From Lentimicrobiaceae bacterium (GTDB lineage: Bacteria; Bacteroidota; Bacteroidia; Bacteroidales; F082), in NCBI GenBank assembly GCA_002708315.1, contig PANC01000031.1, forward strand, positions 1 through 64,000: a DNA stretch of 64,000 nt, written 5' to 3'. This document shows, piece by piece, positions 62,228-64,000 of this stretch (positions within the stretch are counted from its first letter, which is position 1; each line of letters begins with the position of its first letter). Made by a program: the position numbers and the translations under genes. A model generated the notes under the pieces. The model saw only the letters and a program-made list of their open reading frames with translations, was not told the DNA's origin and did not search any database.

Positions 62228-62266
62228 ATGCATGCATTGCAAATATAATATTATAATGCTATGCAT
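62228..62266 (-). promoter_or_regulatory. Candidate MarR operator around the marR promoter
   Basis: ATGCATGCATT (62228-62238) and AATGCTATGCAT (62255-62266) are an 11-bp inverted repeat with one inserted T (62260). They are separated by 16 bases that contain the minus-strand -7 box at 62240-62247. The direct repeat CTATGCATG also occurs at 62226-62234 and 62259-62267, 33 bases apart (about three helical turns). Confidence 0.7.
62240..62247 (-). promoter_or_regulatory. -7 box for the marR-fad operon
   Basis: The minus strand reads TATATTTG, a full TAnnTTTG match, about 92 bases before the start at 62147. Confidence 0.6.
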
Positions 62267-62421
62267 GTCAAGTATTATTTAGAAAATATTTTACATAATT
62301 AGGATTATGATCTTATCCATTACTGATAAAAGTAGTCACATGTAACCTCTATTTCTAGACTACTCATATGAATAACTCAAGTAATAAAGTAATAGATGTT
62401 AATAAATTAGAATTACATTTC

Positions 62422-62451
62422 TTGATTCACAATATCAATAATATAATTTTG
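62422..62451 (+). promoter_or_regulatory. Promoter of the amidase gene (-33 TTG, -7 TAATTTTG)
   Basis: TTG (62422-62424) and TAATTTTG (62444-62451) are separated by 19 nt, the spacing described for Bacteroidota sigma-ABfr promoters. The start codon is 20 bases downstream. Confidence 0.6.
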
Positions 62452-62470
62452 TTTTATATAAAAGTTAGTT

Positions 62471-63586
62471 GTGAGAACTTCAATAATATTAATCATAGGG
62501 TCTCTGTTTTTATGTTTGCCCATTTGCTTATGTGCTCAAAAGGGAGAGAAAATTAAGACTGTTGTAATTGATGCTGGACATGGCGGAAAAGACCCTGGTG
62601 CCTCGGGCAAGTATTCCAGGGAAAAGGATATAGCACTTGCTGTTGCACTTAAAACAGGTGGGTACATAGAAGAAAACTTTCCGGAAATAAAAGTTATATA
62701 TACACGCAAATCGGACATTTTTGTAAATCTGTATAAACGAGGTGAAATAGCAAATCAAGCAAATGCGGACTTATTTATTTCCATTCATTGTAATGCAAAT
62801 CCATCATCTAAAGTGCATGGCTCAGAAACTTACGTTCTGGGAATAGAAGATAGCAGGGCACAAAAAAATATGAAAGTAGCAATGATGGAAAATGCAGCTA
62901 TTTTACTGGAGGAGGGTACCGAATCAAACTATGGTGGTTTTGATCCAAAATCACCAGAGGCAATTATTGGACTTACCCTATTGCAGAACGACAACCTTGA
63001 TCAGAGTCTAAATATCGCAAGTAAAATCCAAAAGCAATTCTCCGAAAGAGTTGGAAGAAAGGATAGAAGTGTGTACCAAGCAGGTTTTCTTGTGTTATGG
63101 AAAACATCAATGCCATCCGTATTAGTAGAATTGGGTTATCTTTCAAATTCATCTGAAGAACAATTTCTAAAATCTAAAAAAGGACAGGTCTATATGGCTT
63201 CTGCCATTTACAGAGCCTTCAAGGAATACAAAAATGAGTTTGAAAAGGAAAATAATGTTGTAACACATAATACAAGTTCTACTAATAACCCAGTACCGGT
63301 AGTCCATATTGATACGCCTAATAATGGGGTTACCTTTAAAGTTCAGTTTTATTCAAGCCCGAGAAAAATTGACATATCAGATACTAGGTTCAGCAAACTC
63401 AGCGATGTGTCTTTATATCAACACAATGGACTTTACAAATACACAACAGGAAATTTCAACACTCTTGATGATGCAGTTTTACATCAAAAAAAAACAAGAG
63501 CTAATGGATACTCTGACGCATTTATAGTAGCGTTTGATATGAATACAAGAATAACATTGGACAAAGCAAAGAAACTAACACAGTAG
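62471..63586 (+). CDS. N-acetylmuramoyl-L-alanine amidase with a C-terminal SPOR-like domain
   Basis: A 371-residue periplasmic cell-wall hydrolase. Signal peptide (about 3-22, ending CLCAQ) is followed by an Amidase_3 domain: VVIDAGHGGKDPGA has the first zinc His, YSREKDIAL the Glu, SIHCNANPS the second His and SVLVELGYLSN the catalytic Glu. After a linker, about residues 285-365 look like a SPOR-type peptidoglycan-binding domain (FKVQFYSSPRKID, YKYTTGNFNTLDDAV). The GTG at 62471 is the only start possible after an in-frame TAA at 62459-62461. It precedes the MCE-family gene, as is common in Bacteroidota. Confidence 0.92.
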   Translation: MRTSIILIIGSLFLCLPICLCAQKGEKIKTVVIDAGHGGKDPGASGKYSREKDIALAVALKTGGYIEENFPEIKVIYTRKSDIFVNLYKRGEIANQANADLFISIHCNANPSSKVHGSETYVLGIEDSRAQKNMKVAMMENAAILLEEGTESNYGGFDPKSPEAIIGLTLLQNDNLDQSLNIASKIQKQFSERVGRKDRSVYQAGFLVLWKTSMPSVLVELGYLSNSSEEQFLKSKKGQVYMASAIYRAFKEYKNEFEKENNVVTHNTSSTNNPVPVVHIDTPNNGVTFKVQFYSSPRKIDISDTRFSKLSDVSLYQHNGLYKYTTGNFNTLDDAVLHQKKTRANGYSDAFIVAFDMNTRITLDKAKKLTQ

Positions 63587-63669
63587 GTTTTGAAATTAGC
63601 TTTTATGTTATTTTCCACCTAATTAGCTTTCATAAATAACATTTTAACTAAATTAGCGTTTTTAATCCA

Positions 63670-64000
63670 ATGGCTGAAACAGATAAAAAGAAAACAAGAC
63701 CCATAATTATAGGCATCAGTTTTATAGCTGCAATTGTAATTCTTATTTGGGGTTATAACTTCCTAAGAAGTAAAAATCTATTCCATAAGGAAACGGTTTA
63801 CTACGCAAGCTACCAGAAAATTAATGGTTTAATTAAAGCAAATCCTGTAGTAATAAATGGACTAAGAGTGGGACAGGTTAAAAACGTTTATTTTAACCCT
63901 GACCTTTCTGGAGATATAATAGTAAGCATGATGCTGTCAACTGATTTCCCCATTCCAAATAATTCAGTGGCGAGGATATTTAGCTCTGATTTAATGGGAT
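63670..64000 (+). CDS. MCE/MlaD-family lipid-transport protein (partial at the right edge)
   Basis: The first 110 residues of a membrane-anchored MCE protein. A basic start (ETDKKKTRP) is followed by a membrane span at about 12-30 (IIGISFIAAIVILIWGYNFL). The MCE domain begins around 43 with ASYQKINGLIKANPVVINGLRVGQVKNV. MlaD-like proteins bind phospholipid in transport between the membranes. The gene runs off the window. It is 83 bases after the amidase gene. Confidence 0.9.
   Translation, partial: MAETDKKKTRPIIIGISFIAAIVILIWGYNFLRSKNLFHKETVYYASYQKINGLIKANPVVINGLRVGQVKNVYFNPDLSGDIIVSMMLSTDFPIPNNSVARIFSSDLMG

Larger units (their letters stand above)
62148..62470 (+). other. 323-base divergent intergenic region between marR and the amidase gene
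   Basis: The marR side (62220-62275) carries the operator-like repeat and the minus-strand -7 box. The amidase side carries a good promoter, TTG at 62422-62424 and TAATTTTG at 62444-62451 with a 19-nt spacer. The remainder is AT-rich with no convincing gene. Confidence 0.55.

Noticed and set aside
62368-62556. 62-codon open frame on the plus strand before and into the amidase gene
   Set aside because: It overlaps the promoter and the first codons of the amidase gene in another frame and looks like AT-rich intergenic sequence. No support.
1-64000. CRISPR arrays, insertion sequences, phage or toxin-antitoxin genes
   Set aside because: No direct-repeat arrays, transposase or integrase motifs or target-site duplications were seen. 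The only tRNA has no integrase gene next to it.

Overview
The window is chromosomal DNA of a member of the phylum Bacteroidota. The evidence is low GC content, secreted proteins with type IX secretion (T9SS) sorting tails, a TonB-dependent receptor with a carboxypeptidase-like N-terminal domain, families largely confined to this phylum (HYC_CC_PP, DUF6029, Omp28-type lipoproteins, EF-G2), and many promoters of the form TAnnTTTG instead of TATAAT. A Bacteroidales or Marinilabiliales-like heterotroph is the best guess, but rank below phylum cannot be fixed from this sequence. There are no insertion sequences, integrases, phage genes or CRISPR arrays. One tRNA (Asn) is present.

Layout. 0-2.6 kb: end of a T9SS cargo gene, a nitroreductase, an AlkB-type membrane di-iron hydroxylase and tRNA-Asn. 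2.6-8.7 kb: a PfkB sugar kinase, an EF-G paralogue that lacks the catalytic histidine, and a large secreted YCF48/PKD protein. 8.7-12.3 kb (minus): a three-gene biotin-dependent acyl-CoA carboxylase. 12.7-22.4 kb: fructose-bisphosphate aldolase, a small protein made of exact 25-residue repeats, a GH109-type oxidoreductase-fold glycosidase, mannose-6-phosphate isomerase, a TlpA/DUF6029/Omp28 envelope operon, ComF and two secreted proteins. 22.5-31.3 kb: fatty acyl-CoA ligase, a putative metal-uptake trio (HYC_CC_PP, TonB receptor, HMA protein), a serine hydrolase, ElbB and a FabK/nitronate monooxygenase-like enzyme. 31.3-36.5 kb: acyl-CoA dehydrogenase, EtfBA, an ArsC-like protein, fumarase and a CDGSH protein. 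36.5-39.3 kb (minus): a GT39 glycosyltransferase and a membrane-anchored PHP-like protein.

39.6-51.7 kb (plus) is the most distinctive block: a dialkylresorcinol / aryl-polyene (flexirubin-type pigment) gene cluster. It holds DarA, DarB, two hotdog dehydratase-like proteins, a BtrH-like putative acyltransferase, an ABC exporter, a thioesterase, ketosynthases and an acyl carrier protein. Unusually, a catalytic ketosynthase and a chain-length-factor-like ketosynthase are joined in one 764-residue protein, and a RhaD-like class II aldolase lies inside the cluster. The usual ammonia-lyase, ketoreductase, lipid-type acyltransferase and MMPL exporter are not in this window.

51.7-62.1 kb (minus) is a fatty-acid beta-oxidation regulon led by a MarR regulator: FadB-like, thiolase, acyl-CoA dehydrogenase, DUF4442 hotdog protein, acyl-CoA ligase and a membrane Fe-S protein that resembles ETF:menaquinone oxidoreductases. 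A large imperfect inverted repeat brackets the -7 box of the marR promoter and is the obvious candidate operator. Together with EtfBA and the second acyl-CoA dehydrogenase near 32 kb, these genes make a nearly complete route from fatty acid to the quinone pool. The acyl-CoA carboxylase could handle propionyl-CoA from odd chains. The window ends with a cell-wall amidase and the start of an MCE (MlaD-like) lipid-transport gene.

Several starts were moved downstream of the first available start codon because a TAnnTTTG box lies upstream of, or overlaps, the alternative start. Functions are assigned by reading motifs; no database search was run.
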